Assembly (NCBI GenBank): GCA_035503715.1
Contig: DATJTE010000203.1
Location: 6,863 to 70,862, forward strand
DNA length: 64,000 nt
Reading direction: 5' to 3'
Source of the DNA: OAS926 sp035503715
Lineage (GTDB): Bacteria; Pseudomonadota; Alphaproteobacteria; Rhizobiales; Rhizobiaceae
Shown in pieces: positions 33,331 through 47,662 of this stretch. The position numbers were made by a program, and so were the translations under genes. The notes under the pieces are model-generated. The model was given only the letters and a program-made list of their open reading frames with translations. It was not told where the DNA came from and ran no database searches. Positions within the stretch are counted from its first letter, which is position 1; each line of letters starts with the position of its first letter.

Positions 33331-34890
33331 ATGCTGCGGCGCATGATCTTCTGGCTTGCGGTTCTGTCTCTCGGCGTCGCCGCAGCGATCCTGGCGTTGT
33401 GGCTCATCTTTCCCCAACCCTCGACAGACGGCCGCAAGGCCGACACATCACCGGGCCTTGCGAAAGAGTCGTGGCTCGCGATGTCGCTCGCCGAGACCGC
33501 CGCACTGCATCCGGGCAAGAGCGGCGTGACCGAGCTGGCGTCGGGCGCCGATGCGCTGTCCAGCCGGCTGTTCCTGATCGACCAGGCTGACGCCTCGATC
33601 GACGCGCAGTATTACATCTGGCAGGACGACACTTCGGGCCGGATGATGCTCAAGGCCATGCTCGCTGCGGCTGATCGCGGCGTAGCGGTGCGCCTTCTGC
33701 TCGACGACAACGGAATTCCCGGCCTCGACCCGATTCTCGCTTCGCTCGACGGGCACGAGAACATCAGGATCCGGCTGTTCAATCCATCGACCGTGCGCCG
33801 ACCGAAATATGCGGGCTATGCGTTCGATTTCTTCCGCATGAACCGGCGCATGCACAATAAGGCGCTTATCGTCGACGGCGCGGCAGCCGTCATCGGCGGG
33901 CGCAACATCGGCGACATCTATTTCGAGGTCGGCGATACCAATTTCTACATCGATCTCGGCGCCATGGCTGTTGGCGAGGTGGTCGCGGATGTTACTGCGG
34001 AATTCGATGCCTATTGGAATTCGGCCTCTGCGATCGACGCGAGCGCAATCCTGACGGCATCGCCTAGCAACGCGCTGGCGCAGCTTTCGGCACCCTCCGA
34101 AACCGTCTCCAAGGATGCCGAGCGGCAAGCTCTTGCGCGGTACGAGGCGTTCCGCGGCCGGATCCTGTCGCAGCCGCCGGCCTTCGAATGGACCGATATC
34201 AAGGTCATTTATGACGACCCCGCAAAGGGCCTTGGCCTCGCCACCGACGAGCAATTGCTTGTCTCGCAATTTCGCACCGTCGCGGCCGGCGCGAGATCGC
34301 ACACCGAACTCGCCTCGGCCTATTTCGTGCCAGGCCGCGAGGGCGTCGAATATTTCTCGCGCCTTGCGCAGTCGGGACTTCGCGTCCGCATCCTGACCAA
34401 TTCGGCGCATGCCAACGATGTCCTGATCGTCCATAGCGGGTATTTGAAGTACCGCGAGGCACTGCTCGAAGCCGGCGTCGAGCTGTTCGAACTGAAGCGG
34501 CTTGGCCCGGTGCGCGAGCGCAGCTTCGACATCGACGTGCAGGACGTTGCGGGTTCCTCCAGCGCCAGCCTGCACGCCAAGACATTCGCCAGCGACGGCA
34601 ATCAGATCTTCATCGGCTCGTTCAATTTCGACCCGCGGTCGGTGCTGCTCAACTGCGAGATGGGCATGATGATCGACAGCCCACGCATGGCGACAAGAAT
34701 GGCCGAAGGGTTCGATCGATCCCTCGCGCTTGCCGCGTACCGGCCGCAGTTACGGGACGACCAGCTTATCTGGCTGGAGGCGTTGCCTGACGGCACCGAG
34801 ATCGTCCACACGACCGAGCCCGGCACGACGCGCATCCAACGCGTGTTCCTCCGGCTTGTCGGCTATTTGCCGATCGAATGGCTGCTCTGA
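33331..34890 (+). CDS. Phospholipase D-family protein, cardiolipin synthase C-like
   Basis: A 519-residue protein with an N-terminal TM helix or signal (residues 6-28) and two PLD catalytic motifs: MHNKALIVDGAAAVIGGRN and LHAKTFASDGNQIFIGSFN, both HxK with the following Asp. The DAQYYIWQDDTSGRMM segment and the ending RVFLRLVGYLPIEWLL match ClsC/YmdC-type proteins, which join phosphatidylglycerol or phosphatidylethanolamine to make cardiolipin. ATG at 33331 is 72 bases after the NfeD gene. It converges with the kdsD gene, with four bases between stops. Activity as cardiolipin synthase is inference. Confidence 0.88.
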   Translation: MLRRMIFWLAVLSLGVAAAILALWLIFPQPSTDGRKADTSPGLAKESWLAMSLAETAALHPGKSGVTELASGADALSSRLFLIDQADASIDAQYYIWQDDTSGRMMLKAMLAAADRGVAVRLLLDDNGIPGLDPILASLDGHENIRIRLFNPSTVRRPKYAGYAFDFFRMNRRMHNKALIVDGAAAVIGGRNIGDIYFEVGDTNFYIDLGAMAVGEVVADVTAEFDAYWNSASAIDASAILTASPSNALAQLSAPSETVSKDAERQALARYEAFRGRILSQPPAFEWTDIKVIYDDPAKGLGLATDEQLLVSQFRTVAAGARSHTELASAYFVPGREGVEYFSRLAQSGLRVRILTNSAHANDVLIVHSGYLKYREALLEAGVELFELKRLGPVRERSFDIDVQDVAGSSSASLHAKTFASDGNQIFIGSFNFDPRSVLLNCEMGMMIDSPRMATRMAEGFDRSLALAAYRPQLRDDQLIWLEALPDGTEIVHTTEPGTTRIQRVFLRLVGYLPIEWLL

Positions 34891-34894
34891 CGGA

Positions 34895-35899
34895 TCAGGC
34901 CGCGCCGATACGCAGCAGATCGTGGAAATGCACGACGCCGACGGGTCGGGAATCTTCCACCACGACCAGCACGCCGATCTTGTTTTCGTTGAGATACGCC
35001 ACGGCCGCACCCGCCGACATGCTCGGCGCGACGGTCTTGGGCGACCGGGTCATGATCTCTTCGACGGCAATATCCTTGAGATTGCGCTGCATGTTGCGCG
35101 CAACGTCGCCATCGGTGACGATGCCGACGAGCCGCCCGTCGCTCTCAAGTACGAGAACGCAGCCGACTTTCTTGTTGGACAGAACCATCGCGGCGTCAGG
35201 CATCTTGGTTCCGAGCGGCACCGTCGGGATGGCGTCACCGGTGCGCATCATCTCCGACAGATGCATCAGCGATGCGCCGAGCTTACCGCCCGGGTGATAG
35301 TCGCGGAAATTATTCGGCGTGAAGCCCTTGGCTTCGAGCAGGACCACGGCGAGCGCGTCGCCGATGACGAGTTGCATCAGCGTCGACGTTGTCGGTGCCA
35401 GCCCGTGCGGGCATGCTTCAGCAACTTTCGGCAGCGCGAGCACGACATCCGCCTCGCGTCCAAGCGTCGAAGCTTCGTTCGAGGTCACCGCGATCAGGGG
35501 TATCTTGAAGCGCCTTGAATAGCGTACGATGCCCTGCAATTCGGCGCTTTCGCCGGACCAGGACAGCGCGAGGATCGCGTCGTCCCGCGTGATCATGCCG
35601 AGGTCGCCATGATTGGCCTCGGCGGGGTGTACGAAGAAGGCCGGCGTCCCCGTCGACGCCAGCGTCGCTGCAATTTTGGAACCGATGTGGTGGCTCTTGC
35701 CGACCCCGGTGACAACGACGCGGCCGCCGAGCGCCGATACGATATTCACGGTATCGGCAAATGGCTTGGCGAGACCGTTCGCAAACGCCTCCGCGAGCGC
35801 CGCTATGCCCGCCTGCTCGGTCGCGACCGTACGGAGCGCGGACTCGATGGCTGCCTGCCGGTTATCCGGCTTTTCTGCGCTTCCCGCCTGCATGCGCAA
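34895..35899 (-). CDS. kdsD: Arabinose-5-phosphate isomerase (KpsF/GutQ family)
   Basis: Interconverts ribulose 5-phosphate and arabinose 5-phosphate, first step to Kdo for lipopolysaccharide. The 334-residue protein has a SIS domain (VVVTGVGKSHHIGSKIAATLASTGTPAFFVHPAEANHGDLGM spread over residues 61-103, with LSWSGES and TSNEAST) and two C-terminal CBS domains from about residue 215. The FVHPAEANHGDLGM segment carries the metal/active-site His. Start codon ATG at 35899 gives MRMQAGSAEKP; an ATG two codons in is possible. Divergent from the outer-membrane barrel gene. Confidence 0.9.
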   Translation of the reverse strand: MRMQAGSAEKPDNRQAAIESALRTVATEQAGIAALAEAFANGLAKPFADTVNIVSALGGRVVVTGVGKSHHIGSKIAATLASTGTPAFFVHPAEANHGDLGMITRDDAILALSWSGESAELQGIVRYSRRFKIPLIAVTSNEASTLGREADVVLALPKVAEACPHGLAPTTSTLMQLVIGDALAVVLLEAKGFTPNNFRDYHPGGKLGASLMHLSEMMRTGDAIPTVPLGTKMPDAAMVLSNKKVGCVLVLESDGRLVGIVTDGDVARNMQRNLKDIAVEEIMTRSPKTVAPSMSAGAAVAYLNENKIGVLVVVEDSRPVGVVHFHDLLRIGAA

Positions 35900-36044
35900 G
35901 CGCTTAGCGCGTTAGCGGGAGACTGTCCAACGAAGAGTGGCAGCCCCGATGCCCCTATCTTCCAGCCCTTTCCGAAACCCTGTGTTAACCATCGCGATTT
36001 ACGGTTCGGAAAGAATTTCGCGTCCGTTCGATCGTCAGGTGGCC

Positions 36045-37802
36045 ATGTCCGGGGACCGGCCCGTTCCGCAAAAACGCGCTGAGACCGCGCTTTTCCGCGC
36101 CGCTCTGCTGGCAGCGCCGCTCTTTTGCGCGGGCGCGCTTCCCACCATGGCGCAGGAAGCCGGCCTACGCGGCGCCGTTGCGGAAGCAAACGTCAACGAC
36201 GACCTCCTGAGCCGGGTCCCTCTTGCCGACCGCCGAACGGCGTTGGAGGCGCCAGCCCAGCCGCAAGCGGCGGAACAGACAGGAATCCCGACACCGACCT
36301 ATCAGCCGGCCTCCGAGGAACCCGTCGCCGAGACGCCGGAGGATTCGCTGTTTGCGGACCCTGAGGACGATCAGGATGCGCAGTCCACGTTTGGCGAACC
36401 GGTTGAGCCGGTCAGGCCGCGCCGTCCCTCGACCGCGGCGGAACGCGCCACCGCGGCCGGGCGAGACTCGGAACCGGAGACCGCGGCGGAGCGTAATCGC
36501 GCAGCGACCGCCGAGCCGACCCGCAGCGAAGCGGAACAGGACGAGGACGACACGCTGACGACCGGCACGGTTCGTGCCGGAACCGTCGACAGCGAAGCTG
36601 ACATTAGGGTCGATCCGCGCGCCGAACCGGAAGCGCCGATCGAAGGCATCGACCGCATCGAAGAGGAGAACCCGTACGAGGCGATCGGCATCCGCGCCGG
36701 TTCCTTCATTCTGCGGCCATCAATCGAAAGCGGCGTGACCTACACGACCAACGCCGATTACAGCCCGAACGGCGAGGACGCATTTCTCTCGGAGACGACA
36801 CTGCGACTGAATGCCGTTTCGGACTGGGCGCTTCACTCCGCCCGGCTCGACTCTTACGGCATTTTCCGCAGAACGATCTCCGGCGCCGAAGTCAAGGAAA
36901 CACAGGCCGGCGCCAATGGCGAACTCCAGCTCGATTTGGGGCACGATTATCGAGCGACCGGCACGTTCGAATACGAGCGCCGGCCGGAAACTGCCGAGTC
37001 GCCTGTCGAGATCGTCGGCGTCGCGACACGGCCGTTGAGACAAACGCTCAACGGTAGCCTTGGTCTGTCCAAGGAGTTCGGCAAAGCCCGCTTCGGAGTC
37101 ACCGGTCGGGTCGAGCGCGACTGGTACGGCGACGCGACGCTCACCAACGGCGATATCCTTTCGCAGGAGGATCGTAACTCGACGCTAGCGACGGTCGCGC
37201 TGCGCGGCGGCTATGAAATTTCTCCAGCGCTCACGCCCTTCGTCGAATTCGAATACGGCCGGCGCATGATGGATGTCGAGGTTGACCCCAGCGGCTTCGA
37301 ACGATCGGCTACGCGACTGGCCGCACGCGCCGGCGTCGAGCTCGACATGGGCGAAAAATTCGGCGGCGAAATCTCGGGCGGCTGGCTGCGCGAAACACTT
37401 GACGACAGCAGGCTGGAGCCGATCTCCGGTGCGACCGTCGAAGCTGATCTCCGCTGGTCGCCCTTCCGTGGCACGACGGTCGCGCTGAACGGCTCGACGA
37501 CGGTCGAAGGCACGACGACAGCAGGCGAAAGCGGATCGATCCTCTATGACGGCCGGCTGTCGATCGACCGGCAGTTGCGCGCCAATCTTACCGGCACGCT
37601 CGCTTTCGGCGCGCGGTACCGCGACTATGTCGGCATCGACGCACACGATCTCACGCTGATCGCCGAAGGCAGTCTGACCTGGTGGCTGAACCGTTATGCC
37701 GGCGTAACCGCGCGCGCGCGCCACGAGACGCTGAAAAGCTCGCTGCCCGACCGCGATTCGAAGACGAGCTCGATATTCCTCGGCCTGAAGGTGCAGCGTT
37801 AG
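36045..37802 (+). CDS. Outer-membrane beta-barrel protein with disordered N-terminal region
   Basis: A 585-residue exported protein. Signal peptide 1-35 (cleaved after TMAQ). Residues 36-210 are low-complexity, rich in Glu, Ala, Pro, Arg and Thr. From AIGIRAGSFILRPSIESGVTY onward the chain shows alternating hydrophobic strands and a terminal FLGLKVQR strand, typical of BBP2-type outer-membrane barrels of Rhizobiales. ATG at 36045 is chosen because it opens the signal region; upstream codons to 35937 lack signal features. Function unknown; barrels of this type often sit near polysaccharide genes, and galU is the convergent neighbour. Stop codons of the two overlap (TTAG). Confidence 0.78.
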   Translation: MSGDRPVPQKRAETALFRAALLAAPLFCAGALPTMAQEAGLRGAVAEANVNDDLLSRVPLADRRTALEAPAQPQAAEQTGIPTPTYQPASEEPVAETPEDSLFADPEDDQDAQSTFGEPVEPVRPRRPSTAAERATAAGRDSEPETAAERNRAATAEPTRSEAEQDEDDTLTTGTVRAGTVDSEADIRVDPRAEPEAPIEGIDRIEEENPYEAIGIRAGSFILRPSIESGVTYTTNADYSPNGEDAFLSETTLRLNAVSDWALHSARLDSYGIFRRTISGAEVKETQAGANGELQLDLGHDYRATGTFEYERRPETAESPVEIVGVATRPLRQTLNGSLGLSKEFGKARFGVTGRVERDWYGDATLTNGDILSQEDRNSTLATVALRGGYEISPALTPFVEFEYGRRMMDVEVDPSGFERSATRLAARAGVELDMGEKFGGEISGGWLRETLDDSRLEPISGATVEADLRWSPFRGTTVALNGSTTVEGTTTAGESGSILYDGRLSIDRQLRANLTGTLAFGARYRDYVGIDAHDLTLIAEGSLTWWLNRYAGVTARARHETLKSSLPDRDSKTSSIFLGLKVQR

Positions 37803-38704
37803 CGGCTGGTCTTGCGGCGCTCCACCGGCTTCAGCTCGGCAACCATCTTCTCGATGAGATGCGCGATCTGCGCATGCATGTCAGGGCGCCACAGCGCGAA
37901 AGCGACATTCGCTTCGACGAAGCCTTCCGGCGAGCCGCAGTCGAACGTCCGGCCGGTGTAATGATAGCCGTAGAACGGCTGGTTTTTCTTCAGCTTCAGC
38001 ATCGCGTCGGTGAGCTGGATCTCGTTGCCCGTGCCGCGCTCCTGGTTCTCCAGAATGCCAAAAATCTCCGGCTGAAGAATGTAGCGGCCGTTGATGTAGA
38101 GGTTGGAGGGAGCGGTTCCCTGTTTCGGCTTCTCGACCATATTGGTGATCGCAAAGCCCGAATGGGCATCCTCGCCGCGGCCGACGACGCCGTATTTGTG
38201 CGTCTCGGCCGGGTCGCACTCCTGCACCGCGACGATGTTGCTGCCGGTCTTCTCGTAAAGCTCAACCATGTCCTTCATGCAGCCGACCTCGGACTGCATG
38301 ATCATGTCCGGCAGAAGCAGCGCGAAAGGTTCGTCGCCGACCAGGTCGCGGGCGCACCAGACCGCATGGCCAAGGCCGAGCGGCACCTGCTGGCGGGTAA
38401 AGCTTGTCTGCCCGGGCGCCGGCTGCAACCGCTGCAGCCGGGCGAGCTGGTCGTCCTTACCACGCTGGGCGAGCGTGTCGTAGAGCTCGAACTGGACGTC
38501 GAAATGGTCTTCGATGACCGCCTTGTTGCGGCCCGTGACGAAGATGAAATGCTCGATGCCCGCCTCGCGGGCCTCGTCCACGACATATTGGATCACCGGC
38601 TTGTCGACGACGGTGAGCATTTCCTTCGGAATGGCCTTGGTCGCGGGAAGAAACCGCGTTCCGAGACCTGCCACCGGAAACACTGCCTTGCGAACCTTGC
38701 GCAT
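37799..38704 (-). CDS. galU: UTP-glucose-1-phosphate uridylyltransferase
   Basis: Makes UDP-glucose for exopolysaccharide, LPS and osmoregulated glucans. The 301-residue enzyme has the nucleotide-binding start AVFPVAGLGTRFLPATKAIPKEM with Lys after KPVIQY, the LGLGHAVWCA loop, LLPDMIM acidic motif, the VEKP motif and TFDCGSPEGFVEAN. The ATG at 38704 matches the standard N-terminus; upstream frame is unsupported. It overlaps by 4 bases with the convergent barrel gene. Confidence 0.93.
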   Translation of the reverse strand: MRKVRKAVFPVAGLGTRFLPATKAIPKEMLTVVDKPVIQYVVDEAREAGIEHFIFVTGRNKAVIEDHFDVQFELYDTLAQRGKDDQLARLQRLQPAPGQTSFTRQQVPLGLGHAVWCARDLVGDEPFALLLPDMIMQSEVGCMKDMVELYEKTGSNIVAVQECDPAETHKYGVVGRGEDAHSGFAITNMVEKPKQGTAPSNLYINGRYILQPEIFGILENQERGTGNEIQLTDAMLKLKKNQPFYGYHYTGRTFDCGSPEGFVEANVAFALWRPDMHAQIAHLIEKMVAELKPVERRKTSR

Positions 38705-38913
38705 GCTTGAACCTAGCCGCCCCCAAACCCCAAACAAATGGTCTGAGGCGACATTTTCACGCCGAAATTGAAGAATATTGAACGCATCGCGCAAATCCGG
38801 GCGGGCGGCGCGACAGGCACGTCCGCTACCCTGCCCGAAAGCCGCTATGGTAAACTGATTGATAACCGCGTTCGGGGATGAATGGCCTTTGGGACCATTT
38901 TAGGAGGGAGACG

Positions 38914-40140
38914 ATGCTCATCCGCACCGCCGCCAAACGCCTGATCAGCGCCGCCGCTGCCGCCGGCCTGTCGTTTGCACTCGTTTTTTCGACCGTTCCG
39001 GCGCAGGCCGATGCGGGTTTCCAGAACTGGGTGGCCAGCTTCAGGTCGACCGCCGCCAAAAGCGGCATTTCGCGTTCGACCTTCGACCGCGCCTTCGCCA
39101 ACGTGACCGCGCCCGACCCGGAAGTGCTTGAAAAGGCTCGCTTCCAGCCGGAATTCAAAGCGCCGGTCTGGGACTATTTCGACAACCGCGTGCATGAGAA
39201 CTCGATCGAGGTCGGCCGCGCCATGGCGCGCAAGTACAAGCAGACCCTCGACCGCATCGAATCGCGCTACGGCGTCGACCGCTACATCCTGCTCGCGATC
39301 TGGTCGATGGAATCGAACTATGGCGAGATCCTCAAGAACGAAAATGTGATGCGCAGCGTCGTGCGCTCGCTGGCCACTCTCGCCTATGCGGACAAGAAGC
39401 GCGCCAAATTCGCCCGGCAGCAACTGATCGCGGCGCTGAAGATCCTGCAGAGCGGCGACATCGATGAAAGTCATCTCACCGGCTCGTGGGCCGGCGCGAT
39501 GGGCCATACGCAATTCATTCCGACCAGCTACCAGGCCTATGCGGTCGATGCCGACGGCGACGGCCGCCGCGATATCTGGAACTCGATTCCCGACGCGCTG
39601 GCGACCGCCGCCAACCTCCTGAAAAAGAACGGCTGGCAGGCCGGCAAGACCTGGGGTTACGAGGTGGCGCTGCCGTCCGGCGGCAAATTCCCCGGCGGCA
39701 AGATGTCGTTGTCGAAATGGCAATCGATCGGGGTGACGCGGGCCAGCGGCAAACCGTTCCGCAATGGCGGCGATAACGCAGAATTGAAGGTGCTCGACGG
39801 CCGCAGCGGGCCAGCCTTCCTTATGACGCGCAACTTCTTCGTGCTGAAGGCTTACAACAACGCCGACAAATATGCGCTGGCGGTCGGTCTCCTTGCCGAC
39901 GAAATCGCCGGCTACGGCGGCCTCGTGCAGGATTGGAACCGGCCGTTCACGAAGCTGAGCTTCGACGAAAAGCAGCAATTGCAGCAGCAGCTTTCCGTCC
40001 ATGGCTATTATGACGGCAAGATCGACGGCAAGATCGGCGAAGGCACGAAATCGGCGATCCGCGCGTTTCAGGCCCAAGCCGGCTTGACCCAGGACGGTCA
40101 TCCCAGCAAGGAAGTCCTGAGGTCGCTGCAGGGCCGGTAG
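38914..40140 (+). CDS. Lytic murein transglycosylase (MltB type) with peptidoglycan-binding domain
   Basis: A 408-residue periplasmic enzyme that cleaves the MurNAc-GlcNAc bond to form anhydro-MurNAc. Signal peptide 1-32. The SLT domain contains the catalytic Glu133 in IWSMESNYGEIL and WAGAMGHTQFIPTSYQAYAVDADGDGR around residues 190-216, the MltB signature. A C-terminal PG_binding_1 domain follows (LSVHGYYDGKIDGKIGEGTKSAIRAFQ spans residues 361-387). The start ATG 38914 has TAGGAGGGAG. No lipobox, so it is soluble, unlike E. coli MltB. Followed 13 bases later by the DUF459 gene, a likely operon. Confidence 0.92.
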   Translation: MLIRTAAKRLISAAAAAGLSFALVFSTVPAQADAGFQNWVASFRSTAAKSGISRSTFDRAFANVTAPDPEVLEKARFQPEFKAPVWDYFDNRVHENSIEVGRAMARKYKQTLDRIESRYGVDRYILLAIWSMESNYGEILKNENVMRSVVRSLATLAYADKKRAKFARQQLIAALKILQSGDIDESHLTGSWAGAMGHTQFIPTSYQAYAVDADGDGRRDIWNSIPDALATAANLLKKNGWQAGKTWGYEVALPSGGKFPGGKMSLSKWQSIGVTRASGKPFRNGGDNAELKVLDGRSGPAFLMTRNFFVLKAYNNADKYALAVGLLADEIAGYGGLVQDWNRPFTKLSFDEKQQLQQQLSVHGYYDGKIDGKIGEGTKSAIRAFQAQAGLTQDGHPSKEVLRSLQGR

Positions 40141-40153
40141 CAGAGGCGAAAGT

Positions 40154-41398
40154 GTGAGTACGAAGGCGGGTATCACATCGAGACGTTTTGCAAAGGCGGG
40201 CCTGACGCTCGCCCTTGCCGCCGTGTTCTTGCTGCCCGGCCTGCTCTCCAGTGATTCCTACGCACAGGAGCGTCAGCGCCCACGGTCGCTGATGGAAATG
40301 CTCTTCAACGGCAAACGGATCGAGCCGAAAAAGCCTGCCGTTACCGTCAAGAACCGTACGACACCGAAAAAGAAATCGTCTGTCGTCCGGCTACCGGCCG
40401 AACCGGAAGCAGTGATCAAGCTCGACACGGCGAAAACCGTGATGGTCGTCGGCGATTTCCTCGGCACTGGACTGGCCGAGGGGCTAACGCCGGCGTTCGA
40501 CCAGGACCCCAACGTCAAGGTGATCGACCGCACGAAACCATCCTCGGGCTTCGTGCGCGACGATGTTTACAACTGGCCGGCAGAGATCAAGGGACTGATC
40601 GAGGCGGAGCGTCCCGCCGCGATCGTCGTGATGCTCGGCTCCAATGACCGCCAGCAGATGCGGGTCAGCGACGAGCGCGTGGCGCCGATGTCGGAAGCGT
40701 GGATCAAAGAGTACGAAGCCCGCACCAAGGCGCTCGGCGCCGCGATCGCCGAAACCCGCGTGCCGCTGATCTGGGTCGGCATGCCTTCGTTCAAATCGTC
40801 GAAGATGTCCCAGGACATGATCGCCTTCAACGATTTCTACAAGCGCGCAGCCGAAGGAGCCGGTGGCGTCTATGTCGACATCTGGGACGGTTTCGTCGAC
40901 GAGAAGGGCGCGTTCGTAACCAGCGGGCCTGATATCAACGGCCAGCCGGTGCGTCTACGTGGCTCGGACGGCATCAATCTGGCCAAGGCCGGCAAACGCA
41001 AGGTGGCGTTCTACGTCGAGAAGCCGCTGGCGAAGTTCGTTGGCGGAAAGACCCTTCCCGAACTTGATCCGCTCGGCCCGGGCGCGCCTCCGTCCGCCGC
41101 GCTGCCAGGTGGCGTTTCGGCGATCGACCGCACCATGCCGGTATCGCTGTCCGATCCCGAGCTTGACGGCGGGACGGAGTTGCTCGGCCTGAAAGTCGTG
41201 CCGAAGAAGGAAGACACGGAATCGCCGGGCGACAGGCTTGCGGTTGAGGGGATTGCACCCGCACCGAAGCCGGGACGTGCGGATGATTTTGGCGGCGCTG
41301 AGGTTTCTCCGGCACCTGCAGCGACGGCGCCCGTGACTGAACTGCGCCCGGCGGTGGATGCCGTAGCGCCAGAAAAAACGATGGCGATTCCGCGTTAG
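40154..41398 (+). CDS. DUF459 SGNH-like exported protein, probably non-catalytic
   Basis: A 414-residue protein with a signal or TM segment (residues 15-37, ending SYA), a basic linker, an SGNH-hydrolase-like domain (about 93-300) and a Pro/Ala-rich tail. The block I position reads VGDFLGTG at 99-106, with Phe where GDSL proteins have the nucleophile Ser. Block III GSND is kept (162-165), but the block V DxxH reads DGIN at 272-275. Loss of Ser and His argues against hydrolase activity. The start is GTG at 40154. Its 13-base distance from the transglycosylase suggests a joint role in peptidoglycan work. Confidence 0.82.
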   Translation: MSTKAGITSRRFAKAGLTLALAAVFLLPGLLSSDSYAQERQRPRSLMEMLFNGKRIEPKKPAVTVKNRTTPKKKSSVVRLPAEPEAVIKLDTAKTVMVVGDFLGTGLAEGLTPAFDQDPNVKVIDRTKPSSGFVRDDVYNWPAEIKGLIEAERPAAIVVMLGSNDRQQMRVSDERVAPMSEAWIKEYEARTKALGAAIAETRVPLIWVGMPSFKSSKMSQDMIAFNDFYKRAAEGAGGVYVDIWDGFVDEKGAFVTSGPDINGQPVRLRGSDGINLAKAGKRKVAFYVEKPLAKFVGGKTLPELDPLGPGAPPSAALPGGVSAIDRTMPVSLSDPELDGGTELLGLKVVPKKEDTESPGDRLAVEGIAPAPKPGRADDFGGAEVSPAPAATAPVTELRPAVDAVAPEKTMAIPR

Positions 41399-41402
41399 GC
41401 TA

Positions 41403-41424
41403 GCTGCCGCTTCAGCGCGGCAGC
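41403..41424. terminator. Hairpin between convergent DUF459 and gltD
   Basis: GCTGCCGC-N6-GCGGCAGC forms an 8-bp stem that straddles the gltD stop codon (41412). No T-run on either side; may serve both converging transcripts. Confidence 0.4.
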
Positions 41425-42830
41425 AGCGACGACCCCATCAGATATTCGTCAATCGCGCGGGCGGCCTGGCGGCCTTCGCGGATCGCCCACACGACCAGCG
41501 ACTGGCCGCGGCGCATGTCGCCTGCGGCGAAGAGCTTGTCGACACTCGTCTTGTAGTCGTTGACGTTGGCAGCAACGTTGCCGCGCGGGTCGAGCTTCAC
41601 GTCGAAGCTCTTCAGCATGCCTTCATGCACGGGATGCACGAAGCCCATCGCCAAGAGAACGAGATCGGCCTTGAGCTCGAATTCGGAACCTGGAATCGGC
41701 TGCATCTTGGCGTCGACACGGACGCAATGGAGTTTCTTCACCTGGCCGTTCTCGCCCGAGAACTTCTGGGTCACCACGGAGAAGTCGCGGTCAGCGCCTT
41801 CCTGATGGCTGGACGAGGTCCGGAGCTTTAGCGGCCAGTTCGGCCACGTCACCGCCTTGTCTTCCATCTCCGGCGGCTTCGGCATGATCTCGAGCTGCAT
41901 GACCGACAGCGCGCCCTGGCGGATCGACGTGCCGATGCAGTCCGAGCCTGTATCGCCACCGCCAATGACGACGACGCGCTTGCCGCCGGCCAGAATCGGA
42001 TGATTGTCGAGCGGCGGCTCCATGGAGACGCGGCGGTTCTGCTGCGGCAGGAAATCCATGGCGAAATGAATGCCGGCAAGATCGCGACCTTCGATCGGCA
42101 GGTCGCGACCCTTCTCCGAGCCACCACTGACCAGCACCGCGTCATAGGACGCGAGCAGCTCCGCCGCATCCTTGTTCACGCCGACATGGACGCCGTAATG
42201 GAACGTCACGCCTTCGGCCTGCATCTGCTCGACGCGGCGGTCGATCAAGTGCTTCTCCATCTTGAAGTCGGGAATGCCATAACGGAGCAAGCCGCCGGCC
42301 TTGGGCTGCTTCTCCAAAATATCGACGGCATGACCGGCACGCGCAAGCTGTTGCGCAGCGGCGAGACCGGCCGGACCCGAGCCGACGACCGCCACCCGCT
42401 TGCCGGTCTTCGACGAAGCAATCTCCGGACGGACCCAGCCGTGCTGCCATGCCTTGTCGACGATCGCGCACTCGATCGTCTTGATGGTGACCGGCGTGTC
42501 CTCCAGGTTCAGCGTGCATGACGCCTCGCAGGGCGCCGGGCAGACGCGACCGGTGAACTCCGGGAAATTGTTGGTCGAGTGGAGGTTGCGCGACGCCTCC
42601 TCCCAATTGCCGAGATAGACCAGATCGTTCCAGTCAGGGATCTGGTTGTTCACCGGGCAGCCGGTATGGCAGTAGGGAATGCCGCAATTCATGCAGCGCG
42701 CGGCCTGATCCTTAGTGCCTTCCTCGCCCAGCGGGATCGTGAACTCTTTGTAGTTCCGAATCCGGTCCGACGCCGGCAGATACTTCCGGTCGCGGCGGTC
42801 GATTTCCAGGAAACCTGTTACCTTACCCAT
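41412..42830 (-). CDS. gltD: Glutamate synthase (NADPH) small subunit
   Basis: Beta subunit of GOGAT; passes electrons from NADPH through FAD and Fe-S clusters to GltB. The 472-residue protein has the N-terminal cysteine clusters CMNCGIPYCHTGCP and CPAPCEASC, the FAD motif VAVVGSGPAGLAAAQQL, the NADPH motif VVVIGGGDTGSDC and a final LFAAGDMRRGQSLVVWAI segment. The ATG at 42830 is the standard start MGKVTGFLEI. It lies 128 bases after gltB on the same strand and is transcribed with it or from the gap. Confidence 0.95.
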   Translation of the reverse strand: MGKVTGFLEIDRRDRKYLPASDRIRNYKEFTIPLGEEGTKDQAARCMNCGIPYCHTGCPVNNQIPDWNDLVYLGNWEEASRNLHSTNNFPEFTGRVCPAPCEASCTLNLEDTPVTIKTIECAIVDKAWQHGWVRPEIASSKTGKRVAVVGSGPAGLAAAQQLARAGHAVDILEKQPKAGGLLRYGIPDFKMEKHLIDRRVEQMQAEGVTFHYGVHVGVNKDAAELLASYDAVLVSGGSEKGRDLPIEGRDLAGIHFAMDFLPQQNRRVSMEPPLDNHPILAGGKRVVVIGGGDTGSDCIGTSIRQGALSVMQLEIMPKPPEMEDKAVTWPNWPLKLRTSSSHQEGADRDFSVVTQKFSGENGQVKKLHCVRVDAKMQPIPGSEFELKADLVLLAMGFVHPVHEGMLKSFDVKLDPRGNVAANVNDYKTSVDKLFAAGDMRRGQSLVVWAIREGRQAARAIDEYLMGSSLLPR

Positions 42831-42958
42831 AGCCTGTCTTCCGTTCCCTAGGCGGCCAGCTTCCGCTAGCGCATTCAGTACCTGCTCTTCAACTGTTGAT
42901 GTGAGCACACCGATGGTCCGCTGCCGGGAATGTACCGGCAGCGGGTGCCCAGCACGGC

Positions 42959-47662
<4,704 letters not shown>

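Noticed and set aside
38845..40176. 443-residue minus-strand frame opposite the transglycosylase gene
   Set aside because: The plus strand encodes a clear MltB-type enzyme with signal peptide and ribosome site; the antisense frame has no recognisable domain.
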